This document shows positions 12,801 to 24,450 of a stretch of 64,000 nt of DNA, one piece after another; the stretch's first letter is position 1; every line of letters starts with the position of its first letter. The stretch is from Casuarius casuarius (lineage: Eukaryota > Chordata > Aves > Casuariiformes > Casuariidae), in NCBI GenBank assembly GCA_003342895.1, contig PTFA01000035.1, positions 1,756,837-1,820,836 of the forward strand, written 5' to 3'. The position numbers and the translations under genes are program-made. The notes below the pieces were generated by a model, which saw nothing but the letters and a program-made list of their open reading frames with translations, was not told the origin of the DNA and made no database searches.

Positions 12801-15359
12801 AAGAACAGTAAACNAAAACCTAATAAAGAAACTGCTGTCTGTCTAGCAAATTTGCTGTCTTTATTACAACAAAATTACAGGTCTGGGCCCTAGCCCAAGA
12901 AGTACATACACATGCACTTAAAACCTATTGGAATTTTAAGATTAAGTTCTGTCCTGAGCATTGTTGCTTTCTTGGATGAAGGCGTAAGCTCCAAACATTG
13001 ACTCAAAGATATTGTACCTATCCAGTGATAAATTTGATTCTCTACAACTGGTAGATCTAGTCATTGAAGACTTAATATATGTCACACAGCCACATCTCAA
13101 ATACTCAAAACATGCTGAAAGTAATCATCAAAGTAATGTCAAAGTATCTGAGATTTAGCTTACTTTAAATTTTAAGTGCTAAAAAATCTTAATTGCAATG
13201 CTAAGATTCTGAATGAATGCAGTAAATTTTAATAAACCTGTAGACAGTAAAGATCTTAAAAGAGGAGATAGTACAAAATGCTCAAGGAATTCCAGCAAAG
13301 AAACTCTAATGGCAGCTGTGAACAGCTCAGTTTTCGTTTACTAATAAAATCAAATATATAATGTGCCACTTAATGATTTCTAGATATCATTACAGTAAAA
13401 TTCCTTAAATTATATCTTATAGTTTCTAATAACTATTTAAAAACACTTAGTTTTACCTCTACTGAAGTATTCTTAAATTAATAAATTTGTATACAAAATG
13501 CAAATTGCTGTATATCTACAAAGTAGATACAAAATAGTGCCAAATACTTTCTAATATGTGTTTCCTTTTAAATTAAGACATAATTTACAAAATCTTTTGG
13601 TTTTAACAACCACTTTTAGTTAAAGGAAAAATAATCATGTTTGCTATAGACAATCCTATCATGAGTTTTTGGACTGCTTGTTTTGCTTCCTCACATTATT
13701 TTTGTGTTTCGAATAGATGGCATATGTCTTCATAATGGCTATGATATTTTACCTTTTATTACATGACATAATGAGGTTTGGATTGTGTTACTGATGCTTT
13801 GAGTATTATATTTATTATAAACTCTTTCTTATGTTTTGATTTCACTGTGGGATCTGTTTTGAAACAGGCTGACATAGAATGGTTAAAGACAGATTATTTA
13901 AAAAACATTAATCAGAATTAGACAAATATTCAAGACTTTTTTCCCTTACATATTTACTTTCTGTGGACATGATACAAATACTAACCTTGAGTTCTCATTT
14001 TTAAAGGTCTTTTTCATCAGAAACTTAATTGCATAATTTCAGTGAATACTCAGACAGCAACTGAAACCAGTGGTAGAAAGGATGGTGAGCCATTTTATTG
14101 ATAATGTCAGAAAAGGATAAAAAGCACTATATGACAAACTTCCTCCTGTGATGTTTGCTTCATGATCTCACACTGTTATGACTCATTATAGCTGCAGGCT
14201 ACATAATACCACAAAACAAATACAAACAAGAGATCTCAAGATGTGATTTCCTTCTTTTCTCCTTTCTTACTTTTCCTGGCTCGGCAAGATTTCAGAAACT
14301 GCTTTTCTCTTCTGAGAATGTGGAGCCTAACATCCTTTATATTGCCATTACACTATTCCTCAGGCTTCCTTACAGTCATTTACTTCATTTAAAGTTCTTA
14401 CTCTTCGTCAAAACAAGGAGAATAGTCATCAGAGATGCAGAATCTACAGCCTTCTGCAGGGCCCCAGAGCTGCACACTCCAAGGAAGAAACTTCTTTACA
14501 GTAAGGAGAGCATCCCATGATTGCGTTTATAGCCTGTTTGCACATATTCTCTGGTTGCTTAAATGGTTTAAATTCTCTCATGGCTAATTATTTAAACTAT
14601 TCTTTTTACTGGAATCCATTTCTAGCGTGGGCTGTCACCACCTTTTGTCCCTAACCCTACAAATGCAGTAGACCCATTTATGTGATTTAAAGTGCATGTT
14701 GCTTTGCTTCTGCTTTCTGTGATTTGGAAACAAATTGCCCTATCCTAACTACAAGAAAAGGGAGTGGCTCCACTGGGAGTTTCACCTTAGGAGAAACTAT
14801 AAGATTAGACCATTTCCAAATAAGTAAAACACTCTGTTCTATTAATGGAAAGGTAATTAACACCCACACTTGTTTTGTCACAATTTATGCATTCTTACAA
14901 AAAATTCCTCCATTAAATGCTTCTGTAACTCTATACCCTGAGACTTCAGAATGGAAAGTCTGAGTAAATAAAGATTTTTTTCAACTATCAAAAGTCTTAC
15001 TATTTCTCCTTAGACCAGCCCAGATACAGTACAGCATAACCTGCAGCCCAGTGAAAGGCTACGGCGGCAATACAGCATCACAGACCAGCTCATTCCACTG
15101 TAATACTCATTTCTGTTAATAATGCATCTTTGCTGAAGATTTTTTCTTCTGCTAGTTCATCCTTTGTGCTTAGAAAGCCATCCCACTACATACACAGAAT
15201 AAGCGGCCACCTCTGAAAATACAGCCATTTTAGAACGAGAAATAGATCCGCTTGGTAGAGTACAGAAGATGTGTAAAAGTGCCCCTTTATATCAGGGAGA
15301 AAAGCTTTTCAAGTGTCTCAAATGCTTATACAGAGAGATGATTTTTAGAAGGGACTGCT
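9898..15359. other. AT-rich non-coding stretch, two unresolved bases
   Basis: No gene is supported in this 5.4-kb stretch. Single N bases at 12760 and 12814 show unresolved sites. A short direct repeat, CTCAGGTATTT twice within about 11815-11840, is the only local structure I noted. From about 13150 to 13650 the sequence is especially AT-rich. CpG dinucleotides start to rise near 15060 as the CpG island approaches. Confidence 0.5.
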
Positions 15360-15642
15360 AGGCCTACACGAGTAACGTTTCCTGAACTTGAGCCGCAAAA
15401 GCAGAAACGACTCTGTCCACTCAGAAAAGGAATTACAAGCATAGGTCTTGAGAAATTAGAGAAAATCGTGAAGCTAATAAAATCGACTGAAAAAGTAAAC
15501 TGCCAGTCGTAACGACTACAGTGCACTTTGGGGATTCATGTATTCTCCCTAGAAAAAACGGACTGAACTGGCAATGCAGAAGTGAAGTTGCTGCTAGAGC
15601 ATCCAGCGTACCAGTAAATACCAGGCTTTTGTCTAACTCACG

Positions 15643-15766
15643 CGGTGCAACGACGCGAACCCTGCTGAAAACCACGCCGGGAGGCTGCCGGCCCCCGAAA
15701 CCGCTCGCGGGCGCGTCGGGCGCCCGGCGCGCACCCCGCACGCAGCCCGCTCCGGGCAGCCCGCCC
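15643..15766 (-). other. Possible first-exon end, minus strand (partial)
   Basis: Read on the minus strand, the GC-rich sequence leaving the gap runs into GTTGCACCGC|GTGAGT, a perfect six-base donor with GT at 15641-15640. The frame before it is open as far as the gap and is rich in Gly, Arg, Ala and Pro, as expected of any CpG-island sequence. Coding status is therefore unproven. The start lies in the gap. If real, the transcript would run toward position 1. Confidence 0.3.
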
Positions 15767-16338
15767 NNNNNNNNNNNNNNNNNNNNNNNNNNNNNNNNNN
15801 NNNNNNNNNNNNNNNNNNNNNNNNNNNNNNNNNNNNNNNNNNNNNNNNNNNNNNNNNNNNNNNNNNNNNNNNNNNNNNNNNNNNNNNNNNNNNNNNNNNN
15901 NNNNNNNNNNNNNNNNNNNNNNNNNNNNNNNNNNNNNNNNNNNNNNNNNNNNNNNNNNNNNNNNNNNNNNNNNNNNNNNNNNNNNNNNNNNNNNNNNNNN
16001 NNNNNNNNNNNNNNNNNNNNNNNNNNNNNNNNNNNNNNNNNNNNNNNNNNNNNNNNNNNNNNNNNNNNNNNNNNNNNNNNNNNNNNNNNNNNNNNNNNNN
16101 NNNNNNNNNNNNNNNNNNNNNNNNNNNNNNNNNNNNNNNNNNNNNNNNNNNNNNNNNNNNNNNNNNNNNNNNNNNNNNNNNNNNNNNNNNNNNNNNNNNN
16201 NNNNNNNNNNNNNNNNNNNNNNNNNNNNNNNNNNNNNNNNNNNNNNNNNNNNNNNNNNNNNNNNNNNNNNNNNNNNNNNNNNNNNNNNNNNNNNNNNNNN
16301 NNNNNNNNNNNNNNNNNNNNNNNNNNNNNNNNNNNNNN
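15767..16338. other. Assembly gap (572 N)
   Basis: An unbroken run of N lies within the CpG island, flanked on both sides by very GC-rich sequence. Loss of GC-extreme promoter sequence is a known weakness of short-read and older bird assemblies. The true length may differ from the number of Ns. Confidence 0.99.
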
Positions 16339-16425
16339 CGGGCAGCGCCGGCTGCTGCCTGGGGTCAGGGGCGCCTGCTTGCAGACGCCGCCCGAGCGGG
16401 AGGCAGTGTCGCCTGGGGTGGCAAG

Positions 16426-16605
16426 ATGGTACCTTTGTCGCACGCGTATCTTTCCGAAATACTCTTCGAAGTGAGAATTGGATGCGGCCGTATTTGCTGT
16501 CTTTGTACTTTTGCTACTACAGCTTTGATTTACTTGTTGCTATATGTTCTGTGCAACCTACAACACGTACGTGTTTACCCCAGCTTCCCTGTGCGATTAC
16601 TATGA
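16426..16605 (+). CDS. Short hypothetical ORF with a hydrophobic segment
   Basis: A 59-codon plus-strand frame starts at ATG 16426 (GCAAGATGG, a reasonable Kozak context with A at -3 and G at +4) and stops at 16605. Residues about 22-42 (ICCLCTFATTALIYLLLYVL) are strongly hydrophobic and would fit a membrane anchor. They follow a weakly basic stretch containing two arginines. Two possible donors interrupt it: GAA|GTGAGA at 16471, which would leave only 15 codons in exon 1, and CAC|GTACGT at 16567. I recognise no family. It sits on the edge of the CpG island just after the gap, so it could be a first coding exon, a 5' leader ORF or chance. Confidence 0.12.
   Translation: MVPLSHAYLSEILFEVRIGCGRICCLCTFATTALIYLLLYVLCNLQHVRVYPSFPVRLL
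16562..16575. promoter_or_regulatory. 14-bp palindrome with two ACGTG cores
   Basis: AACACGTACGTGTT is its own reverse complement and places an ACGTG core on each strand. ACGTG is the core of hypoxia-response and related bHLH-PAS sites. It lies in the shoulder of the CpG island, where such sites often act. The sequence is certain; any binding is inference. Confidence 0.35.
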
Positions 16606-16690
16606 CTATGTAGCTAAGCACAGACAGAAGGGAAACAAGAGAATACCTTTCCATACACGCGCCGAAAACAAGAATACTTCAAATGACTTC

Positions 16691-18600
16691 AGGAGATGAA
16701 AGCATCAAGTTAAGATCAATTCAGAGCACAAATTCATAAAATGTTTCTTACAGAGCTGCCCAGGTCTGAAATAGGGCTCTTAACTTGAATGCCACCAACA
16801 AAATCGAATGAGGAGAACCCCAGCAGTTTTAAATCATCACAAGTACCATAGCATATTCACAATGAAAAGGTTTTGGGATACCTGGAGTCAGAAATAGTTC
16901 TTTTGCTGGACTGGGACAACTGACACTGACTGACCTTGCAGAAAGATTAGTTGGAAGTCACATGGAAGCCAGCAAGATTCCACCAAGAAGTACAGCAGGA
17001 TGGTGAGCTGGATGGTGAGTTTGGAGGAGTACCCTACCTCCATGGTAAGAACAGAAAAGGTATCATATCCTGTAGCTCACCACTGTAGCTTACCACTCTG
17101 GTGCTGAAGACAGAGGTGAGAGTGGCCAAAACAAGAGCAACAGATTTCCATGTGATTTTGAAAGGAGCAGGTTTACACAAGAAAGGATATCAAAGCTCAG
17201 GGTGTGAATGATTTGTTGCCTCCTTGTCTGTCAGAGCAGAAAAACGATTTAATAAGTACATCCGCTTCACACCATGCTTCCTTCCCTGCAAGACATAAAG
17301 TCATAAACCAGAATAAAGCAATTTATGAATTCCTTCCACCACCAGGTAGTTAGTATGATGAAAGTAATCTGCCAAAGCCCACTTTTTGCCATTCTTGAAA
17401 TTCTTGATGGGCAATGTGAAGCTTAGTTGAATGCTAAATAGTCTGGGGCATAGTATACCTGATACAATGGCTGTATTGATAGACAATTTATTGATACAGT
17501 CCTTCACTTCCAGAAACTAAGATTAGTCTCAAGACAAGGTGCAGTCTTGCTAATACTTGTCCTCATCTGCAGACTACCCTAATGCTTGCTGTTCAGTCTC
17601 CATTTTCTGACTGCAGGGAACCAGCTCTTTTCCAGGAGTTGCAGGACTGTCTTTGCCACCTGTATGCCTCCAGGCAACTGATACAAATAAATTCCAGTAT
17701 CAACTTTCCGTACCAAAAAGGAGTGAGAGCTTCTGCTGCCCAGAGAGTGCCTATTCCAGCATGCACTGTGTGAATTTAGAGATGATGATCACTGCAACGT
17801 AAACCAACTGTGCCCAGTCCAACAAATTAATGCTAAACAGCTGATACAGAGGTGAATTCAGACATTTGGTGAGTAGCTGGATCACCAGCATCTAAAGGTC
17901 CATGAAATGACACTGTTTGTCCCTATCACATCAATGGTTATGTATGCACTAGTAATGGCTCGTGAACTTGTACCAAATAAAAGACAAAGAAAAGCCTTAT
18001 GCGCAAGATATTTGCAGTGAGGATTTGAAAGAAGAAAATAATATTTCAAATTATATTTTTGGAAATATTAATCTAAGGCAGTATTCATTTTACTTCACTG
18101 TAGTCATTGAAAAGTTAGTTCTCTAAACAAAATTAGGTAGGATGCGTTTCTTTCATAGGATCTTACAAATACTGAAAAATACCATGTTTCCATCATGAAA
18201 CACTTATGGTACACTTAAAAATGGCTGTATTTTCTTCAGTTTCTTCTTTAAATTAAAGGTCTTTTTTTGACCTGTAGAGATGCAAAGATTAGGCGTAATG
18301 ATTTTAAAATATATTTATCATCAAATATAAGAACATGATAATTCAGAGCATTATTAGCACTCCCAAGCTGCCATTCACCAGCATCTCCTGTATTCAAATG
18401 AAGTTCTCGGAAACAGATGTCTTCAAAGAAGCACCTCTGAAACTTGTCACCTCCCCTCTGGCAGCTGAAAGTTCTGACACTCACTGAGTGAAGCCACAGG
18501 AAGCTGCAGACCAGAGTTGTAGACCTGAGCACCTGCTCCAGGCCTTGACGGCTCCAGGCACCAGCACTGCCGGACAGCAATGCTGGCAGATCGCAGGTTG
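16691..18600. other. Non-coding stretch, nothing identified
   Basis: Sequence between the CpG island and the first CR1. CpG density falls back to background. I see no exon candidates with convincing boundaries and no known repeat. It would be intron 1 if a plus-strand gene starts in the island. Confidence 0.5.
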
Positions 18601-19185
18601 CAGAATTGCTGAGGTTGGAAAGGACCTCTGGAGATCACCTGGTCCAACCCCCCTGCTCAAGCAGGGTCAGTTAGAGCAGGTTGCCCAGGACTGTGTCCAG
18701 ATGGCTTTTGAATATCTCCAAAGATGGAGACTCCACAACCTCTCTGTAAAACCTACTGCAGTGTTTGATCAGCCTCACAGTATAAGAGTGCTTTCTTATG
18801 TTTAAACGGAATTTCTATATTTCAGTTTCTGCCCATTGCCTCTCATCCTGTCACTGGTCACCACTGAGAAGAGTCTGTCTCCATCTTCTTGACACCCTCC
18901 CTCAGGTATTTGTGCACGTTGATAAGATTCCCCTCAAACCTTCTCTTTTCCAGCCTAAACAGTCCCAGCTCTTTCAGGCTTTCCTCATATGACAAGTGCT
19001 CCAGTCCCTTCATTACCTTTGTGTCCCTTTGCTGGGCTCACTTCAGTATATCCGTATCTGTCTTGTACTGGAGAGCCCAGCACTGGACCCAGCACTCCAG
19101 ATGTGTCTCAGCAGTGCTGAGTCGAGGGGAAGGATCACCTCCCTTGACCTACAAGTGATGCTCTTCCTAATGCAGTCCGTATGAT
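18601..19185 (-). mobile_element. CR1 LINE fragment, 3' end, minus orientation
   Basis: This is a chicken-repeat-1 type non-LTR retrotransposon, 5'-truncated and inactive. In plus-strand order it shows the reversed CR1 landmarks: TGAGGTTGGAAAGGACCTCT, CTGGTCCAACCCCCCTGCTC, GAGCAGGTTGCCCAGGACTG, GACTCCACAACCTCTCTG, TTGATAAGATTCCCCTCAAA, CCAGCCTAAACAGTCCCAGC and GGATCACCTCCCTTGACCT. The element's 3' end is therefore at about 18601 and its broken 5' end near 19185. About 0.6 kb of a roughly 4.5-kb element remains. The small open frames inside it on both strands are remnants, not genes. The exact limits are uncertain by some tens of bases. Confidence 0.95.
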
Positions 19186-22100
19186 ATTTATTGCAGCCCA
19201 AATTATATTTAAGCTATTTTGTATTTACCACTGCTACTGGACATAACATTGTTGCAACAGTGCAGTGCTCCACCTTAGTTAATAATCCATTAATAATTCA
19301 AAAAGATTATTCATCTGGATTTGGTGCTATGCACATTTGGGTATCTAGCTTTTAAATCCAAGCTTGTCAGCCAAAGCCTTCGTGCACTCCCTGGCTCAGT
19401 TCACCTCTATTTTGTGGATAGTTGAACCCAGGCATGATGTGATTGTACCCTGTTTCTTTTTTCAAGGCGTGGGCAAATTTAATTCTTCCATTAACCATAA
19501 TGCTTGGCTTTCTAACTTTCTTTTTCTTTTTTTTTTTTGGCCACATGTTTCTAGTTTATCCACCCCACAATTATACATTTTCAATATTGCCATTCAACCA
19601 AGTATATTGGAGACTCACATGAGGAACACATTAGCTTTTCATTCTAGTGCAGAGGCGGAGTACCTGACACCACCAGAAAGGTGACAGTCACCTGATCCAT
19701 TGCATTTGTAATCAAATTAGTCTTTACAATGGAAGAAATGACAATTATTCCTGAAGGCGGTTGAGAATATTGTGTCATACCTAAAAAAAAAAATTGTATC
19801 ATACATTGTATCTTTTGAAAAGCCTTCTAAAATCAATGTTGAGTGCCAAAAGGTATGCTACCAACTGAAGACCTAATTTAATTTTGCACTATCTAAAATG
19901 GATCCAATCTCAGATTAACCTTGGTTTTTGGATCCCTCCCCCTGCCCTGCATTAGTATTCTTCACAAGTTCTTGAAATAGGGAATTGCAAACGCTGTGGA
20001 AAGCATACTACTACCGATATGCCCAAAGGGGCCAGCAAGACCTCTTACTAAATTTTTGACAAATTCAGAGCAGGTCTGTAGCTCAAAATGTCCCTTTCTG
20101 GACAATGTTAAGTCAGAATATCTTACTTTGTCAGAAATAACTTAGTTTTAAGGCTCATGAATAGCTTTCTCAGGAACATGATTCTTGTTGTCTGGAGATA
20201 AACACTGCATTTCAAAAGGGAACCAATATTAAAATGCTTTTCCTTCTCGCTTTTCCACTGAAAGACTCTGACTTCTTTTGTTCCTTTCAAAAATAATACA
20301 TATAATAGTCTTAGTGTTATTCAGCTTTGGTCAGTCATATGAGAGTATTTTTTTCAGGAGTAATGTCTACATTTTCACCAAAGAAAGTTTGTTTGCAAAG
20401 AAAGTTTCAAAGCTGCCTTAAAGAGAGGTTTTGTTTCAATGACTGAAAAAGAGCATGTTTCCCATTCTTTCATGGACTTGGTACACAAGCAAGCAAACTG
20501 TCCTGAGACACAAGATTTCCCAGGGTATGGTGGATTTTTGTTGCTGTTACAAGTTTCCTTGGTGAATTGCTGTTTCCTGAAAGATTGTCTAGATTTACCA
20601 TCTGCCCTTTGACAATATGTCTGTATCCTGTATAAAAATACAGTTCTTATGATAACTTACTTACCATGGAGAATCACAGAAATATTGCAATGGCTCTAAT
20701 CGCAGTGACAGATAAATAGGTTTCCTAACCTTTTGCTTCATTGGAAATTACAGATAGTCACTATTACTCGCTTCCCATGGAAACACCTTGCTGCCAGTCG
20801 GATTTGCTTTCTTTCTCAACATTCTTGTTTTCATTCAGAAAATTGGTGTAATACTTTACCTATCAATTATTAATACTGCTTTTTAGACCAGGAAACAGTA
20901 ACAGTTGGCCAGAGGACAAGTTTCATTCACTTTTGGAGTCATACTTAGGAAGCTCTCTGCTTAAAATACAAGTTCCAGCTTGGGTGATTGCAAACTCCTT
21001 GCATCCTCCTCTAACTTAAATTGTTATAGCATCCTTCCTGTCCTGAGTGAGTTGTTATGAAATCTTTGTCATGCGTTCTACTAAACATTGGCTATGTCTC
21101 TGCTGTGCGATCCACAGTTATTTCCAGCTCCCAAGTCCAGGTGCATGCCCTGATGACCCTGATTTCGTTTTGGATGAGCTCTGCAAATGTGCTCTCTTCC
21201 ATCATGCCTGGATTTCCATTCACAGGAAGTGTCGGCAGGCAGGGAGCTGCACGGTGCTCCCACAGGGACCACAGAGCTCAGGGAATTAGGACTGTAGAGA
21301 ACAACACCATAGGTGCATTTACGCTACAATAAGTTATAGCCTTTTTCACATCTTGTCTTCAGGTTCACAGATTGATCCCTGTAGGTACAGTTAATTATTC
21401 AAGCCTAGAAAAAGTTTTGTTATCTCTTTAGACGAAACTTGATATATAAAAGAGTCAATGCATCTACTCAATGCATTTCTTATAGCCAAGGAAAAACACT
21501 GGTGGAAAAGAAGAACATTAGACACTGGTGAAAAATGTGCTGAGACAATGCAGCTATTCCAGATTGGTTTCTCTATCTTTTAACAGCCTTTCACCAATAT
21601 TGTAAGTCAGTTATTATTATACAGGGAAGAAGAAAGTTATTTCTTCATGCTCAGTTTTGAGAAGCATATGTAATGTGTAGTCCACTGCTGTAATGCCACT
21701 CTTCCTACAGTCTCTGAATATCAGCCTAAAGAATCCAGATCTTAAGTATATTGATGTAAGATGAAAAATTTGTGCACAGATTGGCGCTCACATTTGAGGT
21801 GCTCATTTTATCTGCTGTCTTAGCATTATTGAAAATCAGATCAAGTATTATTCTTGTGCACAGCAGTAGTTCTCATTCAATATTTCAATCTCTGATATTC
21901 TAAATTAAATAGTCTCATAATTACACCATTACAAAAATTACTCATTCACTCTTCGTTGAGGAGAGTCTATTTGCATTGTGTCAAGTCTGGTGGGTTCCAG
22001 TCATTTTTATGTTTGGATGCTATGAGAGTACAAATGTATGCTAAGAAGATCCAACTTCCTAGATACATAATCTCTCAATTTCCTACAGATACAATCACTC

Positions 22101-24254
22101 ATGAAAACATTCCTGAGCAATGTCATGAAGCTTCTCTTTTGGATACTGTTTTGCAAACGTCTGGATCCACTCTTGATTTTCTGGGAAATTAGCATGAGTA
22201 GATAAAGGGACTTTATTCCAGAAACTCTTCTGTGGCAAAAGAAAATGGAAGACAGTACTAAATCATTTTCATTAAGAAAACAAGAACATTGGTTGCAATA
22301 AAATTAGGTTGACCACAGTTCTGCAAACACTGGTTTGTATAGATAAAGGGTTCTCCCTTATTCTGGTTATCAACCATGACTGACTGTACTGTAAACAAGA
22401 CAGGGTTTCTAATTGTCAGTAATTGCTCTTAGATTCCCTGATCATTTCAATTTGATTTCTCATGGCTTGGTTCACATGAAGTTAAAGTGAACGGCCTACT
22501 TGCAGAGCAAATTATCACCAGCATAATCTAGCTTTCAGTAGTTGTTACTCAGTGCTGGAAATGTCTGAATAGTCTTGGTGTGTTCATACTGCAAAGAACT
22601 GATTGGTCTTCACTTTCTAATTCGTCAGAAAAATTCTGCAAAGCTCCAAGTTAAATTGTGTGGTTTAATTTTAGTAAATGCAAATACTTGCTGAGCTAAA
22701 GTGACCTCATGAACCTCAATACATCTAGTCAGAGAACTCATAGACCAATAATGGAGACCTAGCTCAAAATTTATATGGAGAAAAAGAAAATCATAATTCA
22801 GTCTTTTTTCAGGTTTTTCATCTTTTTTCTTTTTGAGAAAAATAGAAAAATCCCAAAGAAGGAACCTGTTTTTCAAAGGACTTCTTAGGTGGACTAGACA
22901 CATGCAGGCAGTCCCATTTTCTTCTGTGGGAGCACTCAAGCAAATGAGAACTGCAGTCTCAAAGAGCTTCCTCTAGTTTTCCTCCTGTCAGATCTTTCCC
23001 TTTTTTTCTCATTCACTTTTGTCCCCCTTTATACAGATTTACCCATCCCTTTCTTTTTCATTTTGCTTCCCAGCAGTAGTGCAGGCTATTGTCAGGTGAC
23101 TTTCCTTCTGTTTCATAGCTCTTTATTCTCACTTTTGTTTTCTGGTGAGGCAGGTAAGGTATAATACATTTATTATGGGGAGATGATAGAAATAGAGTGG
23201 CTAACAGAGAGCTGATAAAGGAACTGCCTTGTCCGCTGCAGCAGCAGAGCACTTCCTATAGAATGACTCCAGGAAAAAGTTATTCCAATCTTCTTTCTGA
23301 AGCTCAGTGCATCATGTCAGCTGAGCACTGATAGTGTAAATACAATGATATGCCTCAGACAGACACATACTCATTAGTTCAAGACTGACTACAGATGAAA
23401 GTATATCATCACCTGTGCATTTTCTGAATTTGATACATTAAGAGCATTAAGCTTTGATTTTCTATAAAATAAAATGTTGATTTTTTCATATATATATAAA
23501 AGTAAGTGTATTTTTCCTTACTGAAAGACTTTCTAAAGTCATTTTTATCTTGTCCTATATTCCTGCAAAAAACTTCCTTTCTTCGTATTAGGCATGAACC
23601 TTTACCTTACAGCTGTATTCATCACAAAGAATTAGTTCTTTGCAGTACCCATTGTCCTATAATGAGCCTGACACTCCTTTTGTTCTGTAGACCTTTCCAT
23701 TCACCTGTTAGAATAAGTCTATGAGCAGATTTTTAGTATAAAATCAGTACAAAGTAACACACTCTCAATTTTGAATAATTAAATATGGTAATAAGAAGAC
23801 AAAAGAAGGAAATCTGAAATTGACTTCATATAATGACTAGACCCAGAATAATGAAGAGAAAAGAGAAGCAAGTTCTGAAAGCCAGAAGAAGTACTACTTG
23901 GTAACAGATAAAAATATCGGTGAACAAAGACTGTGAATAGCAAAAAGAGAGCAGTATCACTTGAGTGATTTCATTCTTTTACTTCTGAATTTCACCTTGC
24001 ATACACATTAACTGTTCTATGAAAACTTCCACTGTTAAGTTACAACAAATGCAACTGCACTTGCTACAAGGTGGTCACTAGGAAAAATACATCCCTGCGC
24101 TGCCTAGGCTCGTACTCTCCAAATTGCTACTCACAAAAGTAATGGGGAGAAATTCCAAAAAGAAGAAAATAGGAGGCACAGTCTGAAAGATCAAAAGGCT
24201 TTTATTGATCCCCTGATAATCATCCTTAAGGAGTGTTTTACTGAGCTGTGTTGC
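19186..24254. other. Non-coding stretch, nothing firm
   Basis: No gene is supported. A pyrimidine run (T-rich) occurs at about 19515-19540. A segment at 21040-21300 is richer in GC and open in two plus-strand frames and one minus-strand frame. Overlapping open frames of this kind point to composition rather than coding, and I recognise no protein. There are short A runs near 19783-19793. Otherwise this is ordinary AT-rich sequence. Confidence 0.5.
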
Positions 24255-24450
24255 ATTGCCCTACGTACTCTGTCCATAGGTGAGACTGACGGAGGAGACT
24301 GGGGATTGATCTGAGCTGCATCAGTACGCAGATAGCATACATCTCTATGTCTCATTTTCATCAGACTCAGACATTATTTCTAATTTCCTTGACTGACCTT
24401 GGATTTTCATGGCAGAATATTTCATCATTCACAGAGGCTAAACAGTTCTG
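24255..24450 (+). mobile_element. Old LINE reverse-transcriptase fragment (L2/CR1-like)
   Basis: Read in the frame starting at 24262, the translation includes YVLCP, stop, VRLTEETGD, stop, then SELHQYADSIHLYVSFSS. This matches the reverse-transcriptase active-site block of L2/CR1-group LINEs (usually LHQYADDTQLY followed by an S-F-S/P stretch). The box preceded by the expected L-P-L-G-E-hydrophobic-R-R segment is still visible in outline. The catalytic YADD is decayed to YADS at 24325-24336 and stops at 24277 and 24307 break the frame. About 24395-24450, after a frame change, a W..MAE.F..H.G.T.. pattern fits the following W-M-x-x-N-F-L-x-L-N-x-x-K-T block. It is a dead, ancient copy, older-looking than the CR1 copies here. 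The exact family is uncertain. Confidence 0.65.

Larger units (their letters stand above)
15360..16690. promoter_or_regulatory. CpG island, probable promoter (core missing)
   Basis: CpG dinucleotides are rare in the rest of the window but very dense here. Before the gap come runs such as CTCGCGGGCGCGTCGGGCGC and after it GACGCCGCCCGAGCGGG. Scattered CpGs continue to about 16670 (ACACGCGCCG). An isolated island in AT-rich vertebrate DNA usually marks an unmethylated promoter and first exon. The GC-richest core, where a transcription start would most likely sit, falls in the assembly gap. Good splice donors lie on both shoulders and face outward: minus strand at 15641, plus strand at 16471. The island could therefore serve one gene in either direction or a divergent pair. 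No gene can be named from what remains. Confidence 0.75.

Noticed and set aside
15433..16474. Two apparent long reading frames of over 300 codons, one on each strand
   Set aside because: Both are open only because they run through 572 unknown bases. The real sequence either side supplies fewer than about 115 codons and is compositionally biased.
18248..19184. Open frames of 60-110 codons overlapping the 18.6-19.2 kb region
   Set aside because: The parts with any pattern lie in the non-coding 3' portion of a reversed CR1, which does not encode protein.
21047..21332. GC-richer block open in three frames, considered as an exon
   Set aside because: Open frames on both strands at once indicate composition, no splice pair fits well, and no family is recognised.
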